Source of the DNA: Serratia marcescens
GTDB taxonomy: Bacteria > Pseudomonadota > Gammaproteobacteria > Enterobacterales > Enterobacteriaceae
Direction: 5' to 3'
Assembly: GCF_001902635.1 (NCBI RefSeq)
Contig: NZ_MJAO01000018.1
Span: 53,503 to 117,502 of the forward strand
DNA: 64,000 nucleotides
Both the position numbers and the translations under genes were made by a program. Positions 40,862-51,531 of the stretch are shown in pieces. Under the pieces are notes generated by a model that saw nothing but the letters and a program-made list of their open reading frames with translations, made no database searches and was not told where the DNA came from. Numbering within the stretch: the first letter of the stretch is position 1; each line of letters begins with the position of its first letter.

Positions 40862-43800
40862 TTACTTGAAGTCGGCGTAAGGCGTCAACGGCTGAGGAGG
40901 CAAATCGAGATCCCCCTGCCAGCCGGCCAGGGAATAACGCAGATAAATCAACGCATGGCTCGGCGTATAGTCCTTCGCCTGCTGAATATCGATGCCAGCG
41001 CCGAGCGTCCAGTGTGAACTGAGACGGCGTTCGACAATCGCCCGCAGGGTGTAGCCATAGCCGCTGGAGGCGCTGCCGTCCTCGACGGCGAACTTGTCGG
41101 GCAGCGAATCCGGGATCAGCCCCGGCAGCGGATAACGGTGCTGGCTGTTGGTTTTCGAATGGGACAGCGACACCGAGCCGCCCAGCTCCCACGACCAGTT
41201 TTCGGTGCGCTGGCGATAGTTGACCGGCAGCGCCAGCGACAGGTATTGCTGCGGGCTGTAATAGCCACCCTGCCCCAGCGAATAGCCACTCAAATCTTTC
41301 TGGTAGTGCCACAGCATGGTATTGAGCCCAACGCTCAGGCGACGGTCGTCTTCGTTGATCAGTTTGTAGTAATAGCCGGCCATCAACCGCTGCCGCTGGT
41401 TGTCCGCCACATTCTTGCCGGTGATCTGATGCGCACTGAGATCGGCCCAGACGCCGTTCGCCTCTCCACGATCGTAGCTGGCGCTCAGGCTGACGCCGGT
41501 GGCGCGCACGCCGCCCCAGGTAATGCCGGTATTCGGGTCTTTGGCGCCGCCGAACGCCAACAGCGAACTGGAGATCGGCCGCCGCGAGGCCGCCAACGTC
41601 CAGCCGATATGATTCCAGTCGCCGCTGTAGGCTAGGCCGCCGGCCCAGTCGACCACCGCAAAGCCCATCGGTGTGGTGCCGACATCGGCGGCCCAGCGAT
41701 CGTTTTTCCAGCCGATCGCCACGCTGGTGCCGGTGGTTTTCTGGTGTTCGTCACCGCGGCATCCTTGCGTGTGGCAGGTGCCGAAGGTCTCGTAATAGTT
41801 ACCGCTGCCGTCGGTCGAGAAGCGGCCGGCGTCCAGTTGAACGGTGTCGGTGCGCAAGAACGCGCGCCCGTCATACAGCGGCATGTCCACCTGCAGCATA
41901 GTGTCGTGCGCGTTAAAGTCGGAAATGCCGCCGGTGCCGCTCGAGCGCCAGTAATCGTGATCGAGCGTGACGTTCACGTCTTGCTGCCGGTACAGATCCG
42001 CGGCGTCGGAACGGATGCCGCGTTTCAACCAGTCGTCGCCCGGGTTATTGCGCGTTAGATAGGTGTAACTGTCATTATCCTGCGGCAGCGTCGGCGTAAT
42101 GCCGCCGGCCACCATCGCCTGCCGGTAATCCTGCTGCGCCTGCTCCGGCTGCCGCTGCGCCCGTTCCAGACGGGCGGCGTCGCGGTAGATCAGCGCCTTG
42201 GTCTGCCCGACAGGCTCCGATGCCGCCGCCGTTTTCAGCCGGCCGAAAATAGCCTCGGCCTGCTGCGGATCGCCGACCGCACCCCAGGCGTTGGCGACCC
42301 TGCGCTGACTGTTGAGTGACGCGTCTTGCGGCTGCGGTTCGGTCTTCAGCCGCTGGCGAGCCGCGTCCAGATCCCCCTGCGCGACATAGGCTTCGATTTC
42401 GCCCAGCTGCGCGTCCGGGTTGTTCGGTTCACGCCGCTTCACCCGCTGATAATCGTCCAGCGCCGCCGCATACTCCCCGCGCGCCAGCGCCCAGTCGGCC
42501 AGCAGCAGATCGATACGTGTGTCCGCCGGCTGCTTGCGCAAGTAGGCCTCCGCCGCCGGTTCGTCACCGGCCGCCCGCAGCCGTTCGGCATGATCGATCA
42601 CCGCCTGCATTTTCAGCCGCTGCGCCAGTTCGCGCATGTTGTCGTTCCACTGCGCAGCGGGCAGCGTATTGAGCTGCGCCAGCGCCTGATCGTCGCGATC
42701 GCTGCCGGAAAGATAGAGCGCATAAGCATAGGCCAATTGCGGATTGGCCTGCTGGCGCTGCGCCAACTGCCGGAATAAGGCGTCCGCCTGCTGCGGCTGC
42801 CCGGCCTGACGCAGCGCCTGCGCGTAGCGATAAGTCAGCCAGACATCGTCGGGATCCATCTGCCGGGCACGGCGATAGACTTCTGCCGCCTGCCGCCACT
42901 GCTGCTGCGCCGCCAGCGCCTCCGCCTGCTGTTTCAGCATGTCGATCCGCAGCCCGTCGAGGGTGCTGCGCAGCTTGGCCTGCTGGCTGCGCGGCAGCCC
43001 GTTGAGGTAGGCCAGCGCTTTTTCCGGCGACTGCCGCTGGTAGATATTCACCAGACCGCGCAACGCGCTACCGTTGCCGGGATCGCGCCGCAACGCCTGT
43101 TGATAAAACCCTTCCGCCGCAGCGTCATCCTTGCTCGCCACCGCCACATCGCCCAGGCCGATAAATGCGTCACCGTCGCTGTCGTCGAGCTGGCGCGCCT
43201 GCTGATATTTCTGCCGGGCCAGCGGCAAATTGCCGGCCTTCAGCGCCTTGTCGCCCTCGTCGATCGCCAGCCAGTAGCCGGTGCTCTTGATCAGGCTTTG
43301 CCACTTACCGCTGTCGTAGCCGTTTTTATCGGCCGCCAGCGCCTTGCGGAACAGCATCAACGCCTGCGCCCGGTCGCCGGCGCGTGAATAAGCCTGGCCG
43401 AGCGCGCCCAGCACGTCGGCGTCGTTCGGTGCCGCCGCCAGCGCCTTTTGCAACTCAGGAATGGCCGCTCGGCTGCCGCCTTTATCCACCTCCGCCAGTC
43501 CGCGCATCCGCGCCTGATAGGCCGGATCGGCTAGCAGTTTCTGCTGTCTGGCCAGTTCTTCACGGGCGCTGGTCACCTGATCGCCGGTGTCGAACACACC
43601 GAGAAAACGGTTAAGCGCCGCCACGCTCTGCGCGCTGACCGGCATCGCTTTCACCTTGCCCAGCCACAGCTCGGCGGCATCGCCACGCCCGGCCGGATCG
43701 GCGGCAACCTTCTGCAGCAGATCATAGGCCTGCGCGTCCTGATTTTGGCTGAACAACATGCGCGCCAGCGACATGCGCAGCGCCCCGTTGCCGGGATATT

Positions 43801-44335
43801 GCTGGTCCAGCGCCTGCAGCTGTACCAACGCCTTCGCTTCCTGCCCCGGCAAGCGCGCCACCAGCCGCCAATACTCCACCGCCAGATCGAGCGTCGGCGG
43901 TTCACCGTGGAACAACGCATCGTACTGCGCCTTGGCCTCCGGCAACCGGCCGGCGGTCGCCATCAGGCGCGCCTGCTGCAGCTTTTCCCGAGTTTCCGGT
44001 TGGGTCAGCAGCATGTTCATCTGCGCCTGGCGATAGGCGCCGGACTGCGGCGCAAGGGTTTTCAGCTTGTCCAACTGCTGCTGCGCCAGCGCCATGTTGC
44101 CCTGCCGCAGCGCCAACCGCATGCGCGCGGCGATCACGTCCGGGTTGTTCGGATCCATCAGCTCGAGCCGGTACAGCGATTGGCGCACCAGATCGTCCTT
44201 ATTGCCGGCCTCGCCAATGCGTACCTGCTCCAGCAGCCACTGCTCCGGGGCCACGGCTTCCGCGGCGCGCGCCTGCGGCAGCATCGCCAGACTCAGCGGA
44301 ATCAAATTCAGCCAGTTTATTTTGAAGTTGTGCAT
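40862..44335 (-). CDS. bcsC: Cellulose export outer-membrane protein BcsC
   Basis: 1157 residues, the E. coli length, from the ATG at 44335, which has GGGACGG just before it; the GTG at 44347 is less likely. Signal peptide ([16 protein letters not shown]), then a long periplasmic array of TPR repeats (about 30-800, for example [24 protein letters not shown] and [24 protein letters not shown]), and a C-terminal beta-barrel of about 330 residues ending in [15 protein letters not shown]. It guides the glucan through the periplasm and outer membrane. It overlaps bcsZ by 19 bp. Confidence 0.97.
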   Translation of the reverse strand: MHNFKINWLNLIPLSLAMLPQARAAEAVAPEQWLLEQVRIGEAGNKDDLVRQSLYRLELMDPNNPDVIAARMRLALRQGNMALAQQQLDKLKTLAPQSGAYRQAQMNMLLTQPETREKLQQARLMATAGRLPEAKAQYDALFHGEPPTLDLAVEYWRLVARLPGQEAKALVQLQALDQQYPGNGALRMSLARMLFSQNQDAQAYDLLQKVAADPAGRGDAAELWLGKVKAMPVSAQSVAALNRFLGVFDTGDQVTSAREELARQQKLLADPAYQARMRGLAEVDKGGSRAAIPELQKALAAAPNDADVLGALGQAYSRAGDRAQALMLFRKALAADKNGYDSGKWQSLIKSTGYWLAIDEGDKALKAGNLPLARQKYQQARQLDDSDGDAFIGLGDVAVASKDDAAAEGFYQQALRRDPGNGSALRGLVNIYQRQSPEKALAYLNGLPRSQQAKLRSTLDGLRIDMLKQQAEALAAQQQWRQAAEVYRRARQMDPDDVWLTYRYAQALRQAGQPQQADALFRQLAQRQQANPQLAYAYALYLSGSDRDDQALAQLNTLPAAQWNDNMRELAQRLKMQAVIDHAERLRAAGDEPAAEAYLRKQPADTRIDLLLADWALARGEYAAALDDYQRVKRREPNNPDAQLGEIEAYVAQGDLDAARQRLKTEPQPQDASLNSQRRVANAWGAVGDPQQAEAIFGRLKTAAASEPVGQTKALIYRDAARLERAQRQPEQAQQDYRQAMVAGGITPTLPQDNDSYTYLTRNNPGDDWLKRGIRSDAADLYRQQDVNVTLDHDYWRSSGTGGISDFNAHDTMLQVDMPLYDGRAFLRTDTVQLDAGRFSTDGSGNYYETFGTCHTQGCRGDEHQKTTGTSVAIGWKNDRWAADVGTTPMGFAVVDWAGGLAYSGDWNHIGWTLAASRRPISSSLLAFGGAKDPNTGITWGGVRATGVSLSASYDRGEANGVWADLSAHQITGKNVADNQRQRLMAGYYYKLINEDDRRLSVGLNTMLWHYQKDLSGYSLGQGGYYSPQQYLSLALPVNYRQRTENWSWELGGSVSLSHSKTNSQHRYPLPGLIPDSLPDKFAVEDGSASSGYGYTLRAIVERRLSSHWTLGAGIDIQQAKDYTPSHALIYLRYSLAGWQGDLDLPPQPLTPYADFK

Positions 44336-45420
44336 TGGCCGTCCCACGAGGGTTGCAATTCACCCTGACGATTAAAGCGATAACGATGTTGATCCCACCC
44401 CTGACCGAACAGCGTCAGCGAGGCACTGAAATAGGCGTCGTCACCCGGCGGGTGATCGCTGATGCGTTGCCGCTGCACCGCCAGCGCCTCGGCCTGCGCC
44501 GCCAGCATCGGCAGCAACGAGGCGGAAAAACCGACCGGGCCATCGCCGGTAGTTTTGCCATTGGCGGTATCGGTTTTCTCCGGCGGCACGCCCTGTTTGG
44601 CGGTGAGCTGCGCCATTGGCTGGAAGCGTTCGAGCAGCGCAGCCTTGTGCTCATCGTCGTCCGCCAGCATACCGGCCCACAGGTAGACCCGAATGGCGTC
44701 GTAGCTGCCAACGTTCGGCTTGACGGTGTCCGGCTGCCAGCCGGCGCCGACCCGCCACACCACCCAGTCCGGCGAGAAACCGTGCGGCGCGGTGTCCAGC
44801 CATAGCCGCTGATTGACCTGACGCATCGCACGCCACGGACCGTTCAGCGCCGAAAAACGCGCCAACAGCTGCGGCGGCAGGTAGCTGGGATTCAGCCGCC
44901 AGCGATCTTCCGCCACGAACCCGACCTTGCCCGGCAGCAGCATCAGGCCCAGGCCGGGAATATCGGCCACTTCTTCGCGACCGATGCGTTGCAGCAACAG
45001 CGTCCCCAGGGTTTGATAACGCCGGATTTTCCACAGACGGCCGGCTTCAAGCAGGTTGTAAGCGATCCACAGGTCGGCGTCCGACGCCGAGTTGGCGTCC
45101 AGCACCTTCCACCGTTTGTCGTCGCTCTCGCCCCACAGCCAGGCGGGCAAACGGGCGCTGAGATCGCCCGCCGCCAGGTTGTTCTCCGTCCATGCCAGCA
45201 GCAGGTCGAAAGTTGGCCGATCGTTGGCCACCAGGGCGAAGAACAGGCCGTAACTCTGCCCCTCCGAGGTGGTGATTTTGTTCGGGCTGCTCGGATCGAT
45301 CACCCGCCCCTGTGGACTGATATAGAACTGTTTGTACTGTTGCCAGCCCGGCCACTCGCAGGCCGCCGCCGCGCTGAAAGCGCACAGCAGCAGCATGCCG
45401 AGCGACAGGCGTTGCAGCAT
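44317..45420 (-). CDS. bcsZ: Periplasmic endo-1,4-beta-glucanase BcsZ
   Basis: Glycoside hydrolase family 8 cellulase needed for normal cellulose secretion, 367 residues from the ATG at 45420 (GGTGAG before it). In-frame TTG 45438 and GTG 45429 are alternatives overlapping the bcsB end. Signal peptide [20 protein letters not shown]. Catalytic acid Glu53 in [11 protein letters not shown] and the catalytic Asp in [11 protein letters not shown] (about residue 241); also LPAWLWG and [20 protein letters not shown]. Position between bcsB and bcsC is standard. Confidence 0.96.
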   Translation of the reverse strand: MLQRLSLGMLLLCAFSAAAACEWPGWQQYKQFYISPQGRVIDPSSPNKITTSEGQSYGLFFALVANDRPTFDLLLAWTENNLAAGDLSARLPAWLWGESDDKRWKVLDANSASDADLWIAYNLLEAGRLWKIRRYQTLGTLLLQRIGREEVADIPGLGLMLLPGKVGFVAEDRWRLNPSYLPPQLLARFSALNGPWRAMRQVNQRLWLDTAPHGFSPDWVVWRVGAGWQPDTVKPNVGSYDAIRVYLWAGMLADDDEHKAALLERFQPMAQLTAKQGVPPEKTDTANGKTTGDGPVGFSASLLPMLAAQAEALAVQRQRISDHPPGDDAYFSASLTLFGQGWDQHRYRFNRQGELQPSWDGQCTTSK

Positions 45421-45434
45421 CGCACTCACCGCCG

Positions 45435-47744
45435 TCAATCCCGATCTTCAGGCGCCAGACGGCGCCGGCTGATGGCCTTCAGGCCGCGCCACAACATCAG
45501 CCCCAGGATCACCACCAGCACCACCGCGATCACCGCCAGCAGCACCGGATGGGTGGAGAGGGCATACCACAGCCGCTCCCACCACGGCAGGTGGCCGACA
45601 TAGTAAACATCGCCGACGCGCAGGCTGTTGACCCCCGATTCGCGGATCACCGCTACCGAGCCGAACACCGCGGCGCGCTTGCCGCTGTCCAGCAGGGCAT
45701 CGTTCAACAGCTCATAGCCGCGCGGGCTGTCCGCCAGCAGCGCCACAATGCTGCGCTGGTCGTTGAACGGCGACTGTACGCCGATGATCGCCGACATCGC
45801 GCCCTCGGCGCGGACGGTGGTTTTGCTGTCCGGCTTGGTATCTTCCGCCAGCACCTCCGCGCTGGGCATCGGCGGCTGGCGCGTCGGCTGTTTCACCCAG
45901 CTTTGCGTCGCATCGACCAACAGGCTGACTTTCTTATCGTCACGCAACTCCGGCGGAATGGTGCCGACCATCAGGATATCGTCGTCGCGATCCTTAGCCT
46001 GCGACCAGTCGTCGCTCAGCGTGAAGGCCAGCGCCGGATAGCCGGTTTGCGCGCCAATCACGCCCAGCGCGTTCAGCAGCGCGCTGACCTGCGGCGGCTG
46101 CGGTTTCTGGTTCACCAACACCAGCGTTTGCGACAGATCTGCCAGGCGGCTGAACGGGAAACCGGCGTTGGCGAAGGCGCGCAAATCCGGCATCGCCATA
46201 AAGTGGCGGTAGCCGGAGAAATCGATGGTGGAAGCACCGTCGATCACCGCGTGGTTTTGGGTAAAGGAGTAAGTCTCGCAGCGCCCTTCCGCGCCGCTGG
46301 CCAGCAGCGTGGTGTAGTCGAAGTCAAAGCGCAGCTGGTTAGTGGCCCCCAGCCGCAGCGCCGGGATAGTGACGCTCTTGTCGGAGTCGAGCAGCCCCTG
46401 CGTCAGCGGCAGGCGCAACAGCTGAGTACCCTGCTCATGTTCCGGCACCAGCGAGTAAGCCTGGACGAACTGATTGTTCAGGCTGACGCTCAGCCGCGAA
46501 CCGTCCTGAATGCGCGGCGCGGTGTAACGGTATTTCAAGTGCATGTCGATGCCGGTACTGCGGATCAGGAACAGGTCCGGCGGCAGGTTCATGGTCAGCG
46601 AAATCGGGCCGGGTTCGATGCCGCTGGTCTGCAGCTGTTCGGCGTACTGCTGCAGCTCGGCGAAGGTCATCGGCCGATCGGTGCGCACCCAGTTCGGCGC
46701 GTCGTAAGGCTGGCGCGGCGCCAGCTGTTCCACTTTGTCCACCGTCACGTTCTGGCCGCGGAACAGGATGTTGCCCTGCGCGATGCCTTTTACCGCGGTG
46801 ACCAAATCGTTGTCGTCACGCCCCTGGATCAGCAACAGCTTGACGTACGGATTGTCCGGGTGGCTGATCATCTCCACCGTCGGGCCGTTGACCGCCGGAT
46901 AATCGCGCAGGAAATCCGGGCGCTGCTGATTGGTGGCGAAGACCACCGCGTGCTGCGTCGGCAGCGCGTTGTACAGCGCCGGGAAGGATTGCCCGCGCCA
47001 CTGCGCCTTGCTGCCGAACCACGAGGCCAGAATGCCTGCCGCGCGCTGCTGGGTGAGATCCGGCTGGCCGGCGAACACCATCGGCAGCGTCAAAGGCCGA
47101 TTATCGCGGCCGTCGAAGAACGGCTCAGGGAAGTGCGACAGTTCGTTTTTCAGCGGCAGCGTCTGGAAGCGCAGCTGCAGCGCGCTGGACTTGCTGACGT
47201 CGAGCCACAGCGAAGTGCTGGCCGGGTTTTCGCAGATGTTCTGATAATGGCCGACAAACACCAGCCTGACACGGTTAAAATCGGAGATATAGCGCGGATC
47301 GATCGCCATCTGGATGCGATTGGGTTTGCCCAGCTGCTCCTTGGCGATAGTGGTCACGCCCATCAGCTCGTCGTTCAGGTAGACCTTGACGTGCGATTCC
47401 ACCGGGATCAGCGCCGGCGATGGCGTAAACTCCATATCGAGCATCGCCTGCGACACCACCTCATCGCTGCGTACGCCGAATTCGATCTGCCCGTCCGGCC
47501 GGGTGCCGCGCAGAATAAACGCCCCCGGCGGCGGCGCAATCTGCGCAAACGGCAGCGACACGTCGCGCACCGGCGCATTCGGATCCTGCGGCACGGCGGC
47601 CAGCGGCAGCGGCGTGGTCGTCGCATCGGTCGGCACGGCGATCGGCGGTTGTGCCGTCACGGTCGGCGCGGTAGCGGTTTCGGCCTGCGACAAAGTGCTG
47701 ATGCCTAAGGCCAGAGCAGTTAACCAGGTTATTTTTCTCGTCAT
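45435..47744 (-). CDS. bcsB: Cellulose synthase periplasmic subunit BcsB
   Basis: 769 residues. Signal peptide ([21 protein letters not shown]), a Thr/Pro/Ala-rich linker, two alternating jellyroll carbohydrate-binding and flavodoxin-like domain pairs, and a C-terminal membrane anchor ([21 protein letters not shown]) that completes the BcsA channel complex. In E. coli it forms a periplasmic hexamer. It lies 62 bp after bcsA and touches bcsZ. Confidence 0.97.
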   Translation of the reverse strand: MTRKITWLTALALGISTLSQAETATAPTVTAQPPIAVPTDATTTPLPLAAVPQDPNAPVRDVSLPFAQIAPPPGAFILRGTRPDGQIEFGVRSDEVVSQAMLDMEFTPSPALIPVESHVKVYLNDELMGVTTIAKEQLGKPNRIQMAIDPRYISDFNRVRLVFVGHYQNICENPASTSLWLDVSKSSALQLRFQTLPLKNELSHFPEPFFDGRDNRPLTLPMVFAGQPDLTQQRAAGILASWFGSKAQWRGQSFPALYNALPTQHAVVFATNQQRPDFLRDYPAVNGPTVEMISHPDNPYVKLLLIQGRDDNDLVTAVKGIAQGNILFRGQNVTVDKVEQLAPRQPYDAPNWVRTDRPMTFAELQQYAEQLQTSGIEPGPISLTMNLPPDLFLIRSTGIDMHLKYRYTAPRIQDGSRLSVSLNNQFVQAYSLVPEHEQGTQLLRLPLTQGLLDSDKSVTIPALRLGATNQLRFDFDYTTLLASGAEGRCETYSFTQNHAVIDGASTIDFSGYRHFMAMPDLRAFANAGFPFSRLADLSQTLVLVNQKPQPPQVSALLNALGVIGAQTGYPALAFTLSDDWSQAKDRDDDILMVGTIPPELRDDKKVSLLVDATQSWVKQPTRQPPMPSAEVLAEDTKPDSKTTVRAEGAMSAIIGVQSPFNDQRSIVALLADSPRGYELLNDALLDSGKRAAVFGSVAVIRESGVNSLRVGDVYYVGHLPWWERLWYALSTHPVLLAVIAVVLVVILGLMLWRGLKAISRRRLAPEDRD

Positions 47745-47806
47745 CGTATCATCATCAATGTTGGAGCCTGTTCACCGGGCGAGTGAGCGGGCGGTTGAAC
47801 TCGCAG

Positions 47807-50410
47807 CTAACCCACTGTTTCTTGTTGACCCAAGGACGGATCCCTGCCGACGCCGCGCGGAATAAACGACACTACCCAGGCAGTCAGCGAAGTGACCCCG
47901 ACCAGCAGACCACGCACCAGCGGCGGCGCGTAGTCCGCCATGCGCACATACCCCCGGAAACCCAGCGCCAGAACGTCGCGCAGGCTTTCGATCGGTCGGT
48001 CTTCAGGGAACCCGTCCTGCCACAGCGCCCAGGTATCGGCGCGGGCGAAGGTGCACTGAATGAAATCGATGTGTTCACGTGTGGAGAGTTCGACCAGGCG
48101 TACCCCCACCTTGCTGCCGAAGGCGCGCGTCACCACACAGGGGAAGCTGTACTCCTGCTGGCCGCGCTTGAGCAGCAGCGAGACTTTGTCGCCGTCTTTC
48201 AACGCATTCTCCACCCGCATTTCGATGCCCACGCCGCCATCGGAGTAATCGCGCAGCGTGCAGGGGTACAGGTGGCCGTCGGCGCGCGCGATCGCCGCCG
48301 GCATGGCGATTTCCACACGGTGCGCTTGGCGCACCTGCTTGGCCTCCACCGCCACCGCCACCGCGCCGCCGAGAATGGTCATGTTGTACAGCACCCATAC
48401 CAGGCTGATGATCACCGTCATCACCTCGTTCGTCGGGCCATAGGCCAGCCGCCAGACGCCGAACGCCAGCCCGGCCAGGTTCAGGATCACCAGGAACATG
48501 TAAGGCCGAGTGATCACCCAATCGACGTGTTCCTCTTCCACCAACCCGCCCTTGGCGGTGACGTTGAATTTGCCCTTGTGCGGATTGAACAGCGCCACCG
48601 TCGTCGGCCGCGCGATATACCAGGCCAGCACCGTTTCATAGATTTCGCTCCAGAACGAATGGCGGTATTTCCCCTGGATGCGCGAGTTGGTCAGGCTGGC
48701 GTGGATCATGTGCGGCAGCACATAAAGCGCGATCGCCAGCGCCGGCGCGAAGATGATGTAGGCGTGCAGCAACAAGAACGCCAGCGGCGCGGTAAGGAAG
48801 ATCAGCCGCGGAATGCCCGACAGGAAGTGCAGCATGGCGTTGGCGTAGCACAGACGCTGTGCCAGTTTCAGCCCCTTGCCCAGCAGCGGGTTGTCCAGCC
48901 GGAAGATCTGCACCATGCCGCGCGCCCAGCGAATGCGCTGGCCAATGTGCGCCGACAGGCTCTCGGTCGCCAGCCCGGCGGCCTGCGGAATGCGAATGTA
49001 GGCCGAGGTGTGCCCGCGCCGGTGCAAGCGCAGCGAGGTATGGGCGTCTTCGGTAACGGTTTCCACCGCGATGCCGCCGATCTCGTCCAACGCGCTGCGG
49101 CGCAGAATGGCGCAAGAGCCGCAGAAGAAGGTGGCGTCCCACATGTCGTTGCCGTCCTGCACCAGACCGTAGAACAAGGTGCCCTCGTTGGGCGTCTGGC
49201 GGAAGCGGCCAAGGTTGCGCTCGAACGGATCCGGCGAGAAGAAGTGGTGCGGGGTCTGCAGCATCGCCAGCTTTTTGTCTTTGAAGAACCAGCCCATGGT
49301 CAGCTGCAGGAAGGAACGCGTCGGCACGTGGTCGCAGTCGAAAATCGCCACGAACTCGCCGGTGGCCTGCTTCAGCGCATTGTTGATGTTGCCGGCCTTG
49401 GCGTGTTCGTGGGTCGGCCTGGCGATGTATTTCACCCCCACTTCGGCGGCGAACGCCCGGAGTTCTGGGCGGTTGCCGTCGTCGAGAATATAGATGTTCA
49501 CCTTCTCCTTCGGCCAGTCGATGCCCAGCGCCGCATAGATGGTCGGCTTCACCACCCCGAGATCTTCATTGTAGGTCGGCACCATCAGATCGATGGTCGG
49601 CCAGGTCGCGCTGCCTTCAGGCAGCGGCACCGGCTGGCGGTTAAGCGGCCAGATGGTTTGGAAATAGCCCAGCACCAGCACCACCCAGGCGTAGGTTTCC
49701 GCCACCAGCAACAACAGACCGCACACCAGGCTAAGCGGGTCGTCCCAGTTCAGCGTGGCGGTATAGCGCCACCACAGGTAGCGGCAGGACACGGTCAGCG
49801 ACAGCACGATCAGCATCAGGCCCGGCAAACGCCCCGGCACCCGGCGCACCACCATCGCGATCCCCCACAACAGCAGGACGAACACGAACTGCGCCGGCAG
49901 ATCGAACGGTTGCGAGATGCACAGCATGGCGAGGCCCGCCGCCAGCACGCTGACCAGAATAAACAGCACGCGCCGCATGCCGCGGCTCATGCGGCCAAGG
50001 CGTTCCACCGAGCGCTGTTCCACGCCGGCGTCTTTCAACCGTTGCGGCAGGCTCTGCAGCCCGTCGGCGTAGCGCTGCTGCAAGCGGCGCCAACCGGCGA
50101 AATAGTCGCGCTGCACCGGCGCCCGGCCACTGCGGAACAGCAGCAGCCACAGCCCCTGCAGTAGATAACGCAACGCATCCGCCGGGCGCGGGCGTTCAGC
50201 GGAGAGGTGCGGGAACCAATAAGCGCGGCCGGCGCGCACGCGCCGCCAGGCCGGCGACTCGAAGCGCAGCAGCAGCCACCCCAGCGCCACCAGCAGCGTG
50301 GCGAAAAAGGCGGCCGCCGCCGACGCGCCGTTGCGGCGATAGCCGCGGTAACGCGCCTGCACCGCCTGACGCACCGGCGGCACCAGCAGCAGGCTCAGCA
50401 CCCGGCTCAT
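47807..50410 (-). CDS. bcsA: Cellulose synthase catalytic subunit BcsA
   Basis: Inner-membrane GT2 processive synthase, 867 residues from the ATG at 50410, which overlaps the bcsQ stop (ATGA). Parts seen: N-terminal region of the enterobacterial type and TM helices; the GT2 domain with IYILDDGNRPELRAFA, the DxD in FDCDHVPTRSF, VTEDAHTSLRLHRRGH and QRIRWARGMVQ (Q-x-x-R-W); further TM helices; then PilZ with RQAHR (RxxxR) and DYSDGGVGIEM. The PilZ motifs are intact, so activation by c-di-GMP is expected. Confidence 0.98.
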   Translation of the reverse strand: MSRVLSLLLVPPVRQAVQARYRGYRRNGASAAAAFFATLLVALGWLLLRFESPAWRRVRAGRAYWFPHLSAERPRPADALRYLLQGLWLLLFRSGRAPVQRDYFAGWRRLQQRYADGLQSLPQRLKDAGVEQRSVERLGRMSRGMRRVLFILVSVLAAGLAMLCISQPFDLPAQFVFVLLLWGIAMVVRRVPGRLPGLMLIVLSLTVSCRYLWWRYTATLNWDDPLSLVCGLLLLVAETYAWVVLVLGYFQTIWPLNRQPVPLPEGSATWPTIDLMVPTYNEDLGVVKPTIYAALGIDWPKEKVNIYILDDGNRPELRAFAAEVGVKYIARPTHEHAKAGNINNALKQATGEFVAIFDCDHVPTRSFLQLTMGWFFKDKKLAMLQTPHHFFSPDPFERNLGRFRQTPNEGTLFYGLVQDGNDMWDATFFCGSCAILRRSALDEIGGIAVETVTEDAHTSLRLHRRGHTSAYIRIPQAAGLATESLSAHIGQRIRWARGMVQIFRLDNPLLGKGLKLAQRLCYANAMLHFLSGIPRLIFLTAPLAFLLLHAYIIFAPALAIALYVLPHMIHASLTNSRIQGKYRHSFWSEIYETVLAWYIARPTTVALFNPHKGKFNVTAKGGLVEEEHVDWVITRPYMFLVILNLAGLAFGVWRLAYGPTNEVMTVIISLVWVLYNMTILGGAVAVAVEAKQVRQAHRVEIAMPAAIARADGHLYPCTLRDYSDGGVGIEMRVENALKDGDKVSLLLKRGQQEYSFPCVVTRAFGSKVGVRLVELSTREHIDFIQCTFARADTWALWQDGFPEDRPIESLRDVLALGFRGYVRMADYAPPLVRGLLVGVTSLTAWVVSFIPRGVGRDPSLGQQETVG

Positions 50411-51147
50411 GGCGCAACGTCCCGTTTGAGGTTGATCAGGCACCAGTTGGCCAGCGTCAGCACTTCATCCGCCGCCAGGCTTTCGGGGCGGTACTCGCCC
50501 AGCGGCTGTTTAACCGCCAGCGCTTCCGCCAACGCTTCATCGCGGTGGATCACCACCGGCAGCAGGCCGCTCAGGGTTTGCAGCCACAGCTGATGCAGAT
50601 CCTGCTGCAGCTGGCTGGCGGAGGCGTAGTGGTTAACCAGGAAACGGCAGCCGTTCGGCAGCGTCTGCTGATGAAGCCGTACCTGGCAGTTGGCGTCGGG
50701 GTTCAGCAGCATGAACACGCTGTCGGCAAGCTGCAACGCCTGCTGCGCCAGCACGCCATCACCGACCGGGACATCCAGCAGGATCCAGCGCTGCGGCTCG
50801 CCGGCGATCAGTTGGCGCATATTTTCGCGCCAGCGTTCGGGATGGTCCCGACACTGGCGTTGCATTTCCAGCTGTTCCGCCGCATTCAGGCGGCCAAACG
50901 GCAGAAAATCGAGGTTTTCACAGTAACGCAGCGCGCCTTCCTGCCAGCCGCCGCCGTCCCGCTCCGCGCGGGCCCAGCCGCGCGCCAGCTCGAACGGCGT
51001 ATTGAAATGCAGGCGCAGCAAATTGTCCGGCGTGAAATCGATCGCCAACACCGACTCGCCCAGCTGCTGCAACGCCCAGGCGAGCGCCGCCGTGACCGAT
51101 GTCGTCCCCATTCCACCCCGCAACCCTTGCAGCGCGATCACCGGCAT
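50407..51147 (-). CDS. bcsQ: Cellulose synthesis ATPase BcsQ
   Basis: MinD/ParA-like SIMIBI ATPase, 246 residues, which with BcsR and BcsE regulates or localises the Bcs complex. The Walker A region reads RGGMGTTS (10-17): both lysines of the usual KGGxGKT are missing, as in E. coli BcsQ. It is intact over its whole length here; some E. coli K-12 lines carry a nonsense codon in this gene. It starts 3 bp after bcsR. Confidence 0.94.
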   Translation of the reverse strand: MPVIALQGLRGGMGTTSVTAALAWALQQLGESVLAIDFTPDNLLRLHFNTPFELARGWARAERDGGGWQEGALRYCENLDFLPFGRLNAAEQLEMQRQCRDHPERWRENMRQLIAGEPQRWILLDVPVGDGVLAQQALQLADSVFMLLNPDANCQVRLHQQTLPNGCRFLVNHYASASQLQQDLHQLWLQTLSGLLPVVIHRDEALAEALAVKQPLGEYRPESLAADEVLTLANWCLINLKRDVAP

Positions 51148-51150
51148 AGA

Positions 51151-51342
51151 TCAGTGGCTCCCCGTGGTCTGCGCCAATTCGGCCAGCAGCGGCCAACGCG
51201 TCATCATTTGCGCTAGCCGCTCCTGCCGTGAAACATCGACATAGCTTAATTTTGGCAATGAAAAAGCCTGGCTGAGCGCCTGCAGGTCATCCTGGCTCTC
51301 CCCAGGTGCCGCTGCACGAAAATGGGTGGGTGAGTTATTCAT
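51151..51342 (-). CDS. bcsR: Cellulose biosynthesis protein BcsR
   Basis: Small protein of 63 residues that in E. coli pairs with BcsQ and stabilises the regulatory complex. The conserved core QAFSLPKLSYVDVSRQERLAQ and the C-terminal RWPLLAELAQ match the family; the N-terminus MNNS is like E. coli MNNNE. GGAAGA lies just before the ATG. First gene of the bcsRQABZC operon and divergent from bcsE. Confidence 0.95.
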   Translation of the reverse strand: MNNSPTHFRAAAPGESQDDLQALSQAFSLPKLSYVDVSRQERLAQMMTRWPLLAELAQTTGSH

Positions 51343-51413
51343 TCTTCCGCCTTGGCAAAAATAGGCTATGTTAATTAACTATAGCAACGATACAAAAAGA
51401 GAGAGGCAATAAG

Positions 51414-51485
51414 ATGATTCTCAACAAATATTGTCGAAGAACTTCGGAGATTTGTTATTGCCAGAGTAAAAATGGCTATCTTTAA
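51414..51485 (+). CDS. Possible short leader peptide upstream of bcsE
   Basis: 23-codon frame in the 189-bp divergent bcsR-bcsE region. It has a good ribosome binding site, GAGAGG, 7 bp before the ATG, better than that of bcsE itself. The peptide MILNKYCRRTSEICYCQSKN ends GYL and contains three cysteines. It ends 46 bp before bcsE. I know of no homologue. It might be a regulatory upstream frame or a small protein, or chance. Confidence 0.35.
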   Translation: MILNKYCRRTSEICYCQSKNGYL

Positions 51486-51531
51486 ATATAAACGCCTTTA
51501 GTCGGCTTTCAACGAAAGTAGAACACATCCT

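Noticed and set aside
45549..50164. Very long open frames on the strand opposite bcsB and bcsA (719 and 793 codons)
   Set aside because: Antisense shadows of GC-rich genes with strong third-position bias; the translations are His/Arg/Gln-rich without any family motif, while the other strand encodes unmistakable Bcs proteins.
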